The position numbers and the translations under genes are program-made. This document shows, piece after piece, positions 49,163-61,225 of a stretch of DNA of 64,000 nt; the stretch's first letter is position 1; the number at the start of each line of letters is the position of its first letter. The notes below the pieces were generated by a model. That model did not search any database, had not been told where the DNA came from, and saw only the letters and a list, made by a program, of their open reading frames with translations. The DNA is from Archilochus colubris (lineage: Eukaryota > Chordata > Aves > Apodiformes > Trochilidae): contig CM041084.1 of NCBI GenBank assembly GCA_023079485.1, positions 131,984,292 through 132,048,291 of the forward strand. The letters run 5' to 3'.

Positions 49163-50820
49163 CACATGGGAACAAGATCTTCACAAAGCATTTTGTTTGT
49201 TATGCCTCTCAGTTGTGTAATTTTTAACTCCTTATTTATTCCTATTATTTTAGCTGTTTACATAGCCCCAATTTTAGTACATTACTGCAGCTTTCTTTTC
49301 CTCTGAGAGAGACTTTTTGGCTGGGCTCTGCCACATGCTGATATCCTCAACCACAGCCTTCTTCCAACCACTTCCACCCTCTCTTGCCTCCCAATAATTA
49401 GTAATAATAAAGAAACAATAATATCATTAAATAATAATAATATCATTAAATACCAATATAATTGCCAAAGGGATTAATCTCCAGGAAATAAAGTGTTATG
49501 TGTGGTGACATAAATTGTCCCTCAAGCAGGACAATGCTGTGAGAGTCTCTTTTCCTTAGAGTCAATGGTCAGACTGTGCAGGAATTTTCTGCACTGAGAG
49601 TGAATACACCTCTGCTTCCTTAAAGAATGTGACTTAAACACTGGAGTAAAAATAATTCCCCAAGTGTTTCAGTGAAGAGCTCAGTTGTTATCTCATCCTG
49701 ATTTAAAAATGCTTGAGTCTGTCTAAGTTTTCATCCAGAGAAACTCAGCAATGGTGTCCGGGTTCATTTTTTACCAATTAGCAACTCTGAGCCTCAGACT
49801 GACAGATTACCGTGGTTTGGCAGTATCACCAATAGACAGGGAGTTGTGAAATTGTAAGACATTATTGTATTGTTGGTAGCCTGAGTAAATCTAAATCTTT
49901 TCAAGCTTTGCTTCAGTGGGTTAATTCCAGGACCTGAATTACAAGTGCAATTTGAATTACATTGCAAAGACTGAACTTACTTCACTTTAGCAAAGTCCCT
50001 TTTCTTAAGACTTATGAATTCCAGTTATTTTGAAATCCTGAAATGTTGAAATCTTTTGATACCTTTCTTATTATTTCCAAGGAACGATGGGTAAAGGTTT
50101 TCACTGACTATCCCTGCCAGCACCTCTTTATTTAGGTGTGTTTCTTTGACTCTACCATTATTTTGTGATATCTCAGCTGCTGCTACACACTGTGTACATC
50201 CACAGAGGCTTTTTATTCTCCCGGCCCTAAACCTGAGATATTAAAATAGCTGAAGGAAATAACCTTGACAAAATAAGAAAATAATAATAAAAAAAATATG
50301 AGGCAAATAAGTATTCTGTATAGATTTGGGGCAATTGCAGACACCTGCAAAATGAAAGGATTATTTCTGTTTGTGTCCAAATGTATTTTCTAGGAATTTT
50401 AAAACACTCAAATGGCTATAACTAATTAAATCTCAAGACTTGGTGCTGAGCTATATGAGCCTGAGCAGAGGACATCCCCTGTTTTTCAAGGGAAATGAAA
50501 TGAGATCTGATTATATGATTTCCTGGGCACAAAAGGTTATCAAAAATTGGATTTCTAAATAAGGATACATAGTCCAGTTACATTTTAACCATTAGGATTG
50601 ATTATTTACCAAATAACAAAAACAGGTATAATAGAGAAAAAATGATTCTGCCTTGAAGTGTCTTGAAAATAATTTGCTTTATCATTAACATATTATTTAA
50701 AGAAACATGTATTTGACAGTCACCCATACAAAATTCTACTTAGAAGGAAAGGGCTGTTTTTGAGAACTGGCTTGAAACTATAGTTTTTCGTGTTATGGAG
50801 TATTTATTATACATTCAACC

Positions 50821-50899
50821 CTGCTCTGTCAGGGGGGGTGAACTACATGATCTTTTGAGGTCCCTTCCAACCCCTAACTTTCTATGATTTGATGATTCT
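50821..50899 (+). mobile_element. CR1 LINE 3' end scrap
   Basis: CTGCTCTGTCAGGGGGGGTG, then ATGATCTTTTGAGG, then TCCCTTCCAACCCCTAACTT and TCTATGATTTGATGATTCT give the typical final 80 bases of an avian CR1, including the short-unit tail. Everything upstream is absent through 5' truncation. Confidence 0.9.
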
Positions 50900-53800
50900 C
50901 CAAAATACGAATACTGACTGAATAATTATTGCCAAAGGCAAAAAATACAGGCTAATATTAGCAGTTCAAAAGCTCATCCCATTTTTTAAGAGAAGTAAAT
51001 GGAGTAATGGGTAAATGGGGCTGTGGCCCTGCAGTTGCTTGCAGTAATCAAGGACTTCGGAATAACAAAGTCCGTATTTATTTTCTCACAACTATATGGA
51101 ATGAATAGTCAGACTGGAAATTGAGTACATGCTATTCAGGTTTCAGCTTGGTTTCTGAGAGCTTCAGTTTTCTCCAATGTAGCACCAGGGTTTTTTAAAT
51201 CTCATCAGAGAAATTCTGTCTGTGGGAAGTGACACTATGCTGGGATGCTGATTTCTGCATCTTTTTATTTCTCATGTTAATAAAACAAACTGAACTGGAG
51301 ATGGACAATCTATCTGTTGCTAGGAGTGTTTAGACGTCCACATCTACCAATTTAATTTTTCTCATCTCAAAGTGTATTTGTGTTTTCCTTAATCCAGCCT
51401 TAAGAGACTGAAACGATGGAGCTTCCTACACTTCCATTCAGAGAGCATTGCAAAGTATAATACCAATGTTCCATATTTTCCATGATATTCCGGTTTTTAT
51501 GTGCACTCTCTAAATCTGATATGGAATCACTTATTTGTAAGAAACCCTCTTTCTGCTTCAAAAATATATGTTATTAATATTTCCATCCAATTTATGCTGG
51601 CCTCCCTTAATTTTTCTTTACTGAAATATCTTTCCAATTATGTAGAAAAATTTAACACTAAAAAAATGTGTCTGCAAAGCAAGTTTTTTATTAAAAAAAT
51701 CTGAGGAGGGTATTTTTACCTTATTCTTTCTAAAGATGAGTTTAAGATTTGGCTCAAGTCAAATTATAGGGACAAATAACTTATGTGCATTTGCAAGTCA
51801 TGTGCCTCTCTGGTACTGGGTCAGCTTTTCTGTGCTGTTCTCTTCAGGTTCTCAGATTTCTCTTCGAGCAGTTTCCTGGGCATTTTTGGATGCATTAGAA
51901 GCATGGACAGTAATAGAGGAAAGCAAGATTTAAATTCATTAAAATTTGGTTTATGTTGTTCAGAATCCATAATGTTTCAATATCTGTAACTCTATATGCA
52001 CTGCATTCCTTATGGCTTTGCAAATTTACTTACTCCCCTGCTCCCTTCTCGTTATATGATGTGCCTTAAATCCTCTCAAGGTGGTGCACTGCAGTCACTG
52101 ATGTACTGCAAGAAATACTTTATTTAGACTCTGAAGAATGTATTTGAATCTGCTCATAATTACATACACACTGTAAGATCCTTCCATGATTACATATAAA
52201 CTGTGTCCTCTGACCACCTGAATCTATGAATCTTCAAAGGGGCAGGCTGCATATTCAGTGATTAAAGTGGGATTTAGATTTCCAAAATCCTAGTGTGTAC
52301 TGAATGTGAAAGGAGGGTGGCTCTGACCTGGACTGGTGAGAGATTTCCCTGACATCCCCATTACATTATGACTACCTGGAACTAGGAAATGTTCATCACA
52401 CAGACATCCTCACTGGTAGAAGAGAGAAGAATATGGAATGGCATTATGTAATTCAGAGTTCACATTATTAATAAATGCTGTAACTCCATACAACACATTC
52501 TGGAAATGTCTGTGAGCTATTTTTGATACTTCCCTGAACAGAAGCAAGGCTTCTTCAGAGGTTGTTTCAGAATATTTTTTTTCCATTAAGGTTTTAAATC
52601 TATGTCTTCCTAATTTGATGTCATTGGTTGCCCTTAAGCCTTGTATTACCTTCTCCCTGTTTGTGTTTATTTTTTTTTTCTCTCTCATATCAAGACATCT
52701 ATCACTACTGCATCTGAGTAAACAAGAAACCATTTTCCAGGAGAAGACACAGATAGTCCTGCTTCCCCCCAGGAAGGGAGAAGAGAAGAAACACTGAAAA
52801 CAGAACAAGTCAAACACCACTGCTGACACCCTGCCCACAACCCTTTGCTCATGTATTTACTGAATAGCATGCTGAATGTTTGAAACTTGGTTTGCACATA
52901 AGACTATGAGACAACAGGCTCTCTGAACAGCCCAACACCCCCTTTATTTGTTTAGCTCCACCCAGCACAGTAGCAGGTGAATGGCAGAGAGAAAGAGAGA
53001 GAAAGGAATTTTTTCCCAGTCAGATCGGCTTTGACCATTGAGTTTTGTATGTGAATGCCACTGTAGGTCATATGGGAGGCAAATTGTGGCATATCCCAGG
53101 CAAAAGAGAAGTATGGCCCAGAATACTTGCATCTGCCTTTGTCCTAAGTGCAGAACAGAAACATGTATTTGGACCTTTTTTGTTTGGGAAATGAGAAGCA
53201 GGAATATACTCTTCCTAAATGGAGTTGTAAGTTTCACTGGTTCACTAATAGGCTTTCCTTTGCCAGCATTATCTCCATGACAGCAAGACCTTTACCTGGC
53301 ATAATTTAACTCATGGCCAGGATCTGAAAAAACAGGGCGCCAGAAGGAACATCATTAGCTCTATATCTGCAAATTTGCCCAGTTTTACTCAAATACTTGT
53401 CTTCCCTTTAGACCAGAAAAAAAAGGTTAAGGCTGCATTTCAGAGGCAGCACCAGCCACACCCCTGCTACAGAGGAAAAGCAAATAATCATAACCCATCA
53501 GGATACTCTTCAGCATAAGAAAGGATAAACTAATTCTTTTAGCCCTCACCAGGTTCCAGAGTCAAATAAACAGCACCTAACAGTATCTAGAACTGAAGAT
53601 AGAAGGTCACAAACACCTGGAGTTATAACTAGGGACTCTGGACACCGTCCCATTACTCTAGAGAGTTTTTCAGTCAACTGATGACCTTCAGATGTCATGT
53701 CAAGGTCTGAAGCCTGGCTGATTGGTGTCTAAAACTTCAGAGCAGATGCTACTGGACACTATATGCTATCCTATCATCTCTTCAACAATCTTGCTCAGAA

Positions 53801-56800
53801 ATGTGAGGTTTAGCAATCAGACAATAGTTGACAAGAAAAGTAATGTCAGGAGCGGATTTATTGAGTAAGGACCCAATGAACACTTTTGAATGCTTCTGGC
53901 AGTCTGCATTCTCTTACGAAAAAATTACCAATACTAGGTATGTCCCCTAATTTTCAACATGGGAAACTTCTTATTTACGGAGTGCTTAAGAAATTTTCTG
54001 TATAGTACCTACAACCTCTAATTGAAATAGAGCAAAAGCAAATTAATTGAAGTATCTGAAGTCTTTACTCCTTTTTGTTAGTTTTATAGTTATAAATCCA
54101 CACCTAACATTCAAATATAATGACAGTAATCATAATATAGTACAAGCTAAATCAGTTGGATGTGATTTTAGGAGAAAATTGTTAGATGTGCATAATGACA
54201 AAGAGGTCACATCCTAAATCTAATGCATCATTTGCTGAATCAGAATTATTTACAACTTTTGAGATGGAGAGGACAAAAAGAGATTATGAATAAAGTACAG
54301 ATAAAGTTTGGAAGGTTGGAAATTGCATTAATTAGACTTGAAAAAGATATTTCGCTTATCAAAACTGTGACATCCTCTTTGAATGTGATGGAGTATTTTG
54401 TCTTAGGTGTCTAAGTACGTTTTATTTGATCTTAGTAGCCCTAGTTAGAGATGTACCTTGCAAGTATAGCCTTTGATCATCATTTGGGAGAAGAAAATGC
54501 TAAATTTTTATGTCTACTTCAACGTATCTTAAGACCTACAAACTTACTGAGACATATTTTTTAAGTCTGCAATCTTAACTCATTTTGCTTTATAAACAAT
54601 TGGATACAAAGCAAAACAAGAACTTAAAATATAGATGTTTCTGAGCTGATGTTTTTTACCCACATAAGCACAATCACAGGCTCAGACCTACTGAATTTCA
54701 ATGGTGTGAGAAGGGTAAGAAAATCAGCTAAAATTAGCTTAAAGTGAATTATCTCCATGCCAAATTCTATCTTTCTTTGTTTCAACAGTAGCAGTTCTCT
54801 CTGTTTCTGTTTTTTTCTGCAACCCTACATGATGCATCTGAGCTTTGTTTGCTCTCATCTAAGTGAAATTGTATTTCTGGAATTGTCAATAAAGCATGTC
54901 TTCTCCAGGCAAAGAATGTTTTGCCAGAATATCTATAGTGGAGTTCAAAGACAAAAGACTCATTATTCTAATTTCTATTTGGAATTCTGAAATGCTGTTA
55001 CCATTTCCCAGTTCTTAGTTTCAAAGGGATATATGCATCTTAACTTATTACTTAAGAAGTAATAGTCTTTGCAGTGACCCATCTAGTGCTCATCAAGAAG
55101 CAATTGGTCTTTTTAATATTAAGTAGCCTTGCCTTTCCCTGACATAAACCAAGCACACTAAAGATGGATCCAACCTGTGCTGTCTTGGGCCCTTGTTGGC
55201 CTGGGCCAACAGGAACAGGTTTTCTGGCAGAGTTAGAAGAAAGAATCCAAAAAAACCCAGATGATAAAAAGAAGAGCTGAAATCAATCTGTTATATCACA
55301 AAATAAAGTGTTGGAAGTTTTCATCACCATAGGATGCCTCTTAGAGCAAAAAGAAAATATGTCATTTGCTCAAATAGTGCTGTGTGCATAGTTTATCCTA
55401 AAGTGCCTCATCAGTAGCTCAAGGCTGCAATCACTGCTTTACAAAATGTACTTGAAACAAGGATATTAAATATATTTTTTTCCTTAATACATTTTTTTTT
55501 AAGCCTCCTGGGTAAAGAACAGAAGTTTTTCAGCATCTAAGGAGAACTTGTTTCTCTCCCAATCTCACTTGTTACACAACACTGGAACTTTGTAGATTTC
55601 ATGGTCGTTCTTTTTTATTGATGCCCATGTAAGGGCTTCATCCCAAGACTACTGTATCACTGGAAAAATTCTGATTAACTTTCACTCTTTAGATAAGGGC
55701 ATGAATGAAAGACGAACTCTCTGAATCATTGTGCTTCATTATTTCCATTACAATTACAGCCTTGATCATGCTGCCTCTGACACAAGGCACAAAAAACCCA
55801 CATTCTGCAGACATGTATTCGTATGAAAGCAATTTGCAGTGAGTATTTTAAAAATAATATCAGACCACAAATATTCCAGATGCATCTATTCATCCATGCA
55901 TTCAATTAATTGCATTAAATTCATGTGGATGAAGATTCTCCTTGGTTTTGTTTTAGCCTAGTGAGACACTGGAGCGTCTTGGCTGACATATCAAGCAAAA
56001 TACCGAAGATAGAATAATCTTACTTGATGTTGTATTCTGCCAAGTTTCATTTGGACTTAAGATATTTACTTCTTACAAAACACAGGGGGAATCTGAAGTA
56101 TTTACTTACAGAAAGTAACTACAGCTGAAGACATGCAAGTTGTCAATTTATCTCATGAAATGTGTATTGAAGTACATCATAAATTATGCTCTACTTGGAG
56201 GAAAGGGCCTCTTCTAATCTTAGAAACTCAAGTACAAGACTCACAAAAACATTTCAACTACACTTATTAGAGGAGCTGAATGTACAAATCAATAAGAAAA
56301 TGTGGATTTCTAGAGGCAGACAAATGGAATAGTAAAGAAGGAATTTCGTAGCATTTTCTAAGTATGCAGTAAAATGTCAAACAGCATAAATCTTCCCTGG
56401 GCCAGGGAACAGGGCAGAAAAAAGATATTCTGCTTTTATTTTTCTCGTTGGTTGTTTTTCTATGTATATATAAAGAAATATGCTATAGTTTTCTATGTAT
56501 GCCATTCTAGCACATATTTTAATACTAAATTTTATATGTAGGTGAATTTTTCTATATGTAAATGAGAGGTTTTTATTTTGTATTTGAGCAGGTATTGTAA
56601 GAAGAAATTCACTAAAAGGTAAAATCATGGCTACTTGCACTTCCATACATAAGCAGTTTGATACGTATCTGTTGGAAGCCTGTGATCCCAGCAGAGATCA
56701 TCTGAGGAATGGATGCCTCCCTCTGAAGGCTTTTCCCTCAACCTGGTCTGTAGTTTGCCTGTTCTTTGATGACAGCCTACTGGAGTTTTGTGGTCTTGTC

Positions 56801-59800
56801 CTCTAAGAAAACAGATTTTTGTTTTGTAGAACACTTATTGGGACAGAATGATAGAGCAAAACCAAGGTACAATTCTTTACTTCATTCAGTAACAGAAGAG
56901 TACACTGTTACAACTTTGGCCATGTTGAAGCAACCAGTATTTAGTCCCAAAGAACTGCCACGTAGTTCCTGGGTTGGTGACATTTGTGGCAGCTAGGTAG
57001 ATATCAGAAGTGAACTGCTATGAAAAAGCAGGATTTGACAGTAGGTGAGCTTGTATATGGATTCTCTGAAGTTGCCAAATGGGAACACAGGTTTTTCTGC
57101 AGTGATGAATGTAGGGCAGGCTCTGTTATAACATATTTGTGTTGCTGTGCAAATGTCTTGCAAGTTTTGAAGCCTTGCACTTCAGTTTTGTTAGACTGTT
57201 GGAAGAAATCTCATTTAACTGGCATTTTTACATCTACATTAATTCTTTTAAAACACTGAAGTGAGTGTTCTACAGCTATGTAAAGAAACGCATTATCAAA
57301 GCATTAAGATATGATTAAACTGACATTTTCTTAAGAAAACGAAAGGAGCAGGAAAAAGCCATTCTAAAAGGACTGAGTGCTACATACTCCAGATATTATC
57401 TTCAGTGCTTACTCAGGGATCTTTAAAGAAGCTTATTACCAAGTACCCTAAGAAGACAAGTGTGGATGTGTACAGATCAGAGGAATGCAAGTTAATGCAC
57501 CTGCCAGATTTTACTATCATACAAAGCATGTCAATCAGCACTCAGACCTTGCATTTAAAAATGTGTTCCCTCAGATTTTTTTTCAGTGCTGTATCTCACA
57601 TAGCTAGAATTTCCTAGTCAGTAGCCTTCCAGTGTTGCAAATGTCACAAATTATGCTACTGAATATATATCACTGAAATTAATATGAATAGTTCTTTGTT
57701 AGCCTCAGTAGTGGCTTATACTAATACTGGTAGATATGGGTGGATACATGTATTTAAATCTTCCTGCTCTTCTGGATAGGACAGTACAATATGTATACAG
57801 TAAAAAAAAAAAATCATTTCTAATAGTGTTTTCTCTAAAAAAGATATATTAAAATGCATAGTGAGCTGAACAGATTGGACAGTTTATAACACATGAAGGT
57901 AAAGTTGTTTGAAACACAGCTACCTGATAGCTACCTACAGTTCATATCCCACAGGGCCATTTCTAAAGTGATACATCAGTTTCAGCATGGTCTTCATTAG
58001 GAAAAATATGATCAGGAAACATTTCTGATAGCTAAGAGGTTAGTATCTGGAAATGTCTGTTGCAGAAGGATCCCAGGATGGTTGGAGCTCTGCTGCAGCC
58101 ATGAAGAAGACAAATACAAAAGATAATTTACAAGAGATAAAGGTACTAGGGCCATCACACAACATGCCAATAAGGTTTTCTTTGTTTCCCTGTATAAAAT
58201 TCTAGTACTGGAACAACAAAAAAAAAGAAACAAAACCAAAATTGAACTGAACTAGGTGTAAAAAGGGCTACTAGCAAGGTATGGAGAAAAGGAGAGAAAA
58301 AGCTTTGTTTGATTTGTCTCTAGTATTTAGGAAAGATAAAGCTAAATAGTGTCAGAGGTAGGAGCCATATATTTAAAGGCCTGTGGCTACACAAGAACAA
58401 GCAGATCTATAAGAGCAAATTGGTGAAAAGGTTGATGGCAGCAGGTGGCTGGGCTTAATGAGCTACCAGGGTACTCAGGCTTAGGTTCTCTAATGAAACC
58501 AGGAACCCAAACCTGGTAACCTTCATGTTTTCATGCTCTCTCATTGACACAGAATGATGGGTGCAGAAGGACTCTGTACTTTGCAAGCCTGTCTGTATTC
58601 ACAGTTTGAATTGGTTCCAGGATTTAGCCCAAATAATATTTTTTTTTGAGCCAGAACTCAGTATTTACTGAGTTAGGATGTCAGGTTCTGGTGTTAGATG
58701 GAAGTCACTTTGTAAAGAAACTAGAATAAACAGAAGGTGATGGAAGATATTCAAGTGATGCTGTTGTACTGAAAATGTAGTCATATAAATAAATGGGCTT
58801 TATCAGTTTGCTGGTACCTCCAGCAATGTTGACATTTGCATTCTGCTCTCCTACCTCTGTCAAACTTTAGTCCTATTAAAATAATGAATTCTCATACTGA
58901 TATTTGCCTCTTAGCATGAGGCATTTAGATCAAGTGAACACATTTTCAGGGACGAATTTTGGAAGACTATTAAGATGCAGAGATTTAGAAAGGAGAAATC
59001 TGTACAGATGTCATGTGTTAGAGATTTCCTTTTTTATCAGTTCCCATAAACCATGTCCATATATGCTGTGTTTTCCAACAGGAAAATGAAGCACAAATTG
59101 TATTGGGATCACCAGCAGGGTCTGATGTCCGAAGGCAGATATTTTATTTAAATGATCTTATACAGCTCAGTAGGAAATACCATTTTCATTGTGTTTACTA
59201 ACATGTTAGCATTCATTAAAATGTTTTTGTACTGCCCGTAAGATATATATTTTAAAGACATGTTTCTCAAGAGCTTTAGAGCAGTAGAATATTTTAAGAA
59301 TGATCAACTGACAAGTGTTACTTCACAATGAAGCTCCTGCTGTAGAGAGCTAGGAACAAGGTATTCAGCACAGCTTCAACACCAGAGAAGAACTGGAAAG
59401 TAATGCACTTCAAAACAGTCATTTCTTCTTAATTTTATTGCTACTTTTGAGGTCAGTGTACCAGTGTCTACCTGGGTTATTACATTCTGAGGTGCAACTT
59501 ATGCCAGGGGTTTACTCAGTCTACCCCATTCTTTGCTGGCATTTACTGATATCTCAACACCATCATTTCTGTTTGATTAGTTCTACATACATTACTTCAA
59601 ACATAAACAGCTACTGGATAGTTTTGGCATCATCTGTTTTTGTAAAATATTCAGTAAGTCCCTTGATAAATTCTAAATTTGTCATTCTCTGAAGACTGTT
59701 CACCCTCCTAACGTTTTCTGTGGGGCAGAGATGCACTTTATGAAAACAGAGGAATGATTTTAAGTGCTCAAAAAAGGGAGCATCCCAGTCCCATCTTGGG

Positions 59801-60811
59801 AAAACACTGACCTATCAAAAATTTATTCTCTTCATTTTGCCTGGCTTCCAGTATACTTATCTCTTCACTTCTTCACTCTTCACCAGCCAGGAAGTCAAGT
59901 GCAGGAGAATGATGATGCTGTAGCAGGCATGGAAAAAGAAAGCAGGGAGTGAATAGGAAGAGAGTGGTGAGGCTTTTTTTGAATGCAGAAATTAGATCAC
60001 AGATAATTTAGATTCAGTTCCTTTAGAAAAGATAACTGAGTACTGATAATTTCTATTGTGTTGCTGCCTGTGGGCACTAATCACTGTTTTCAAGGAAGAG
60101 AGGACAGAGTTGACATGTTGCAGGGGAACAGGATGGTCATCTTGCAGCAGCAAGTGAAAGTGCAGAGCTGGATATTGAAGAATGTGAAGGTATCTCCTGG
60201 GGGTTCACATAAAAGAAAAACAGGTCTTTAATGAGGAGACCATTTCCTAAAGTTTCATAGTAATGGCCTCTTGAATCCGTTTTTCAATAAATTGGAATAT
60301 TTTAGGTATCTTTAAAGCATATTTGTATTTTAAATTAATATATATAAATAATTACAAGTAAGCCACTCACATTCAAAAACATCAAAATAGAACTCTTACA
60401 TATTTTAAAAACTTTTTTAGCAACATTTTTCATTAAATATTTTCTGTCAAATGAGCACCTGGAAAAGTTTTTCATGTTTCTTATTTCCAATTCTGACTTA
60501 ATTTGAAAATTTCATGTGTCAAAAATTTACCCAGTTTTTATTCTCTTAAAGTGCTCAATTTCCTCCTTCAGAGGATTTAGTAACCCAGCTTACATCACTG
60601 GAAAGTCCACTTTTGCAGAAATGGGCATCCATTTTGTTGACACTGTCATAATGGGATCATTGGGGATTTCTCCACTGGAGAGAAATTTTGGAGTGTTATG
60701 CAATCTTTTTCAGACCTACCCCAAATCCATTTGTTGAGGCAAGGGGGGAAGTCTGACAGGTGGGGAGCAGGAGGTGGGATTCTTTTCTATTCCAAATGTG
60801 ATGCCCTGATA
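50900..60811. other. Long non-coding stretch
   Basis: About 9.9 kb with no recognised gene or transposon. A 142-codon minus-strand frame lies at 52410-52838; it is Lys/Glu-rich in its second half, matches nothing I know and is most likely chance. About 55735-55945 is repeat-free and rich in ATTA cores. A run of 12 A is at 57802-57813. Confidence 0.5.
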
Positions 60812-61225
60812 TAAGGCATCAAGGGACTTGAACAACTCTCCTAAGAAGAAAGACTGGGAGAACTGGGGCTGTTTACCCTTGAGCAAAGAAGGCTGAGAGG
60901 GGATCATATTAATGCCTATAGATATCTGAGGACTGGTTGTCATGATGAAAGGGTTGATCTTTTTTTTGTGATGCCCAGGAATAGGACAAGGAATAATGGC
61001 TATGTTAGAACACCAGAAATTCCACCTCAACGTGAGGAGAAATGACTGTGAGGGTAATAGAGCACTGGAACAGGCTGCCCAGGGTGGTTGTGGAGTCTTC
61101 TTCTCCGAACCCTTTAAAAACCTGCCTGGATATGTTCCTTTTTGTGCCTGACACCCCTGTAGCAGGGGTGTTGCAATAGAACATATCTAGAGGTCCCTTC
61201 CAACCCCTAACATTCTATGATTCTG
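60812..61225 (+). mobile_element. CR1 LINE 3' fragment with intact tail
   Basis: The avian CR1 3' region reads through AAGAAGGCTGAGAGGGGATC, AATGCCTATAGATATCTGAG, ACTGGAACAGGCTGCCCAGG, GTGGTTGTGGAGTCTTCTTC, and AGGTCCCTTCCAACCCCTAA with a preserved ATTCTATGATTCTG tail. It is the best-preserved end among the CR1 copies here. A local inverted repeat CACCCCTG-TAG-CAGGGGTG (61152-61170) sits just before the terminal block. Confidence 0.94.

Larger units (their letters stand above)
47000..50820. other. Non-coding stretch with tandem duplication and T tract
   Basis: No gene recognised. It holds the 40-bp duplication and the T-rich tract listed separately. The unit AATAATATCATTAAATA occurs twice at about 49415-49452. 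About 48770-49030 has conserved-element-like texture (inference). Frames are below 90 codons. Confidence 0.5.

Noticed and set aside
49415..49452. Repeated AATAATATCATTAAATA as a CRISPR-like or satellite array
   Set aside because: Only two copies in very AT-rich sequence; explained by AAT/ATT slippage. CRISPR arrays are not expected in a vertebrate genome.
52410..52838. 142-codon minus-strand open frame, Lys/Glu-rich second half
   Set aside because: No recognised family and no supporting signals; in AT-rich DNA a frame of this length arises by chance. Its second half was compared with CR1 3' wording and did not match convincingly.
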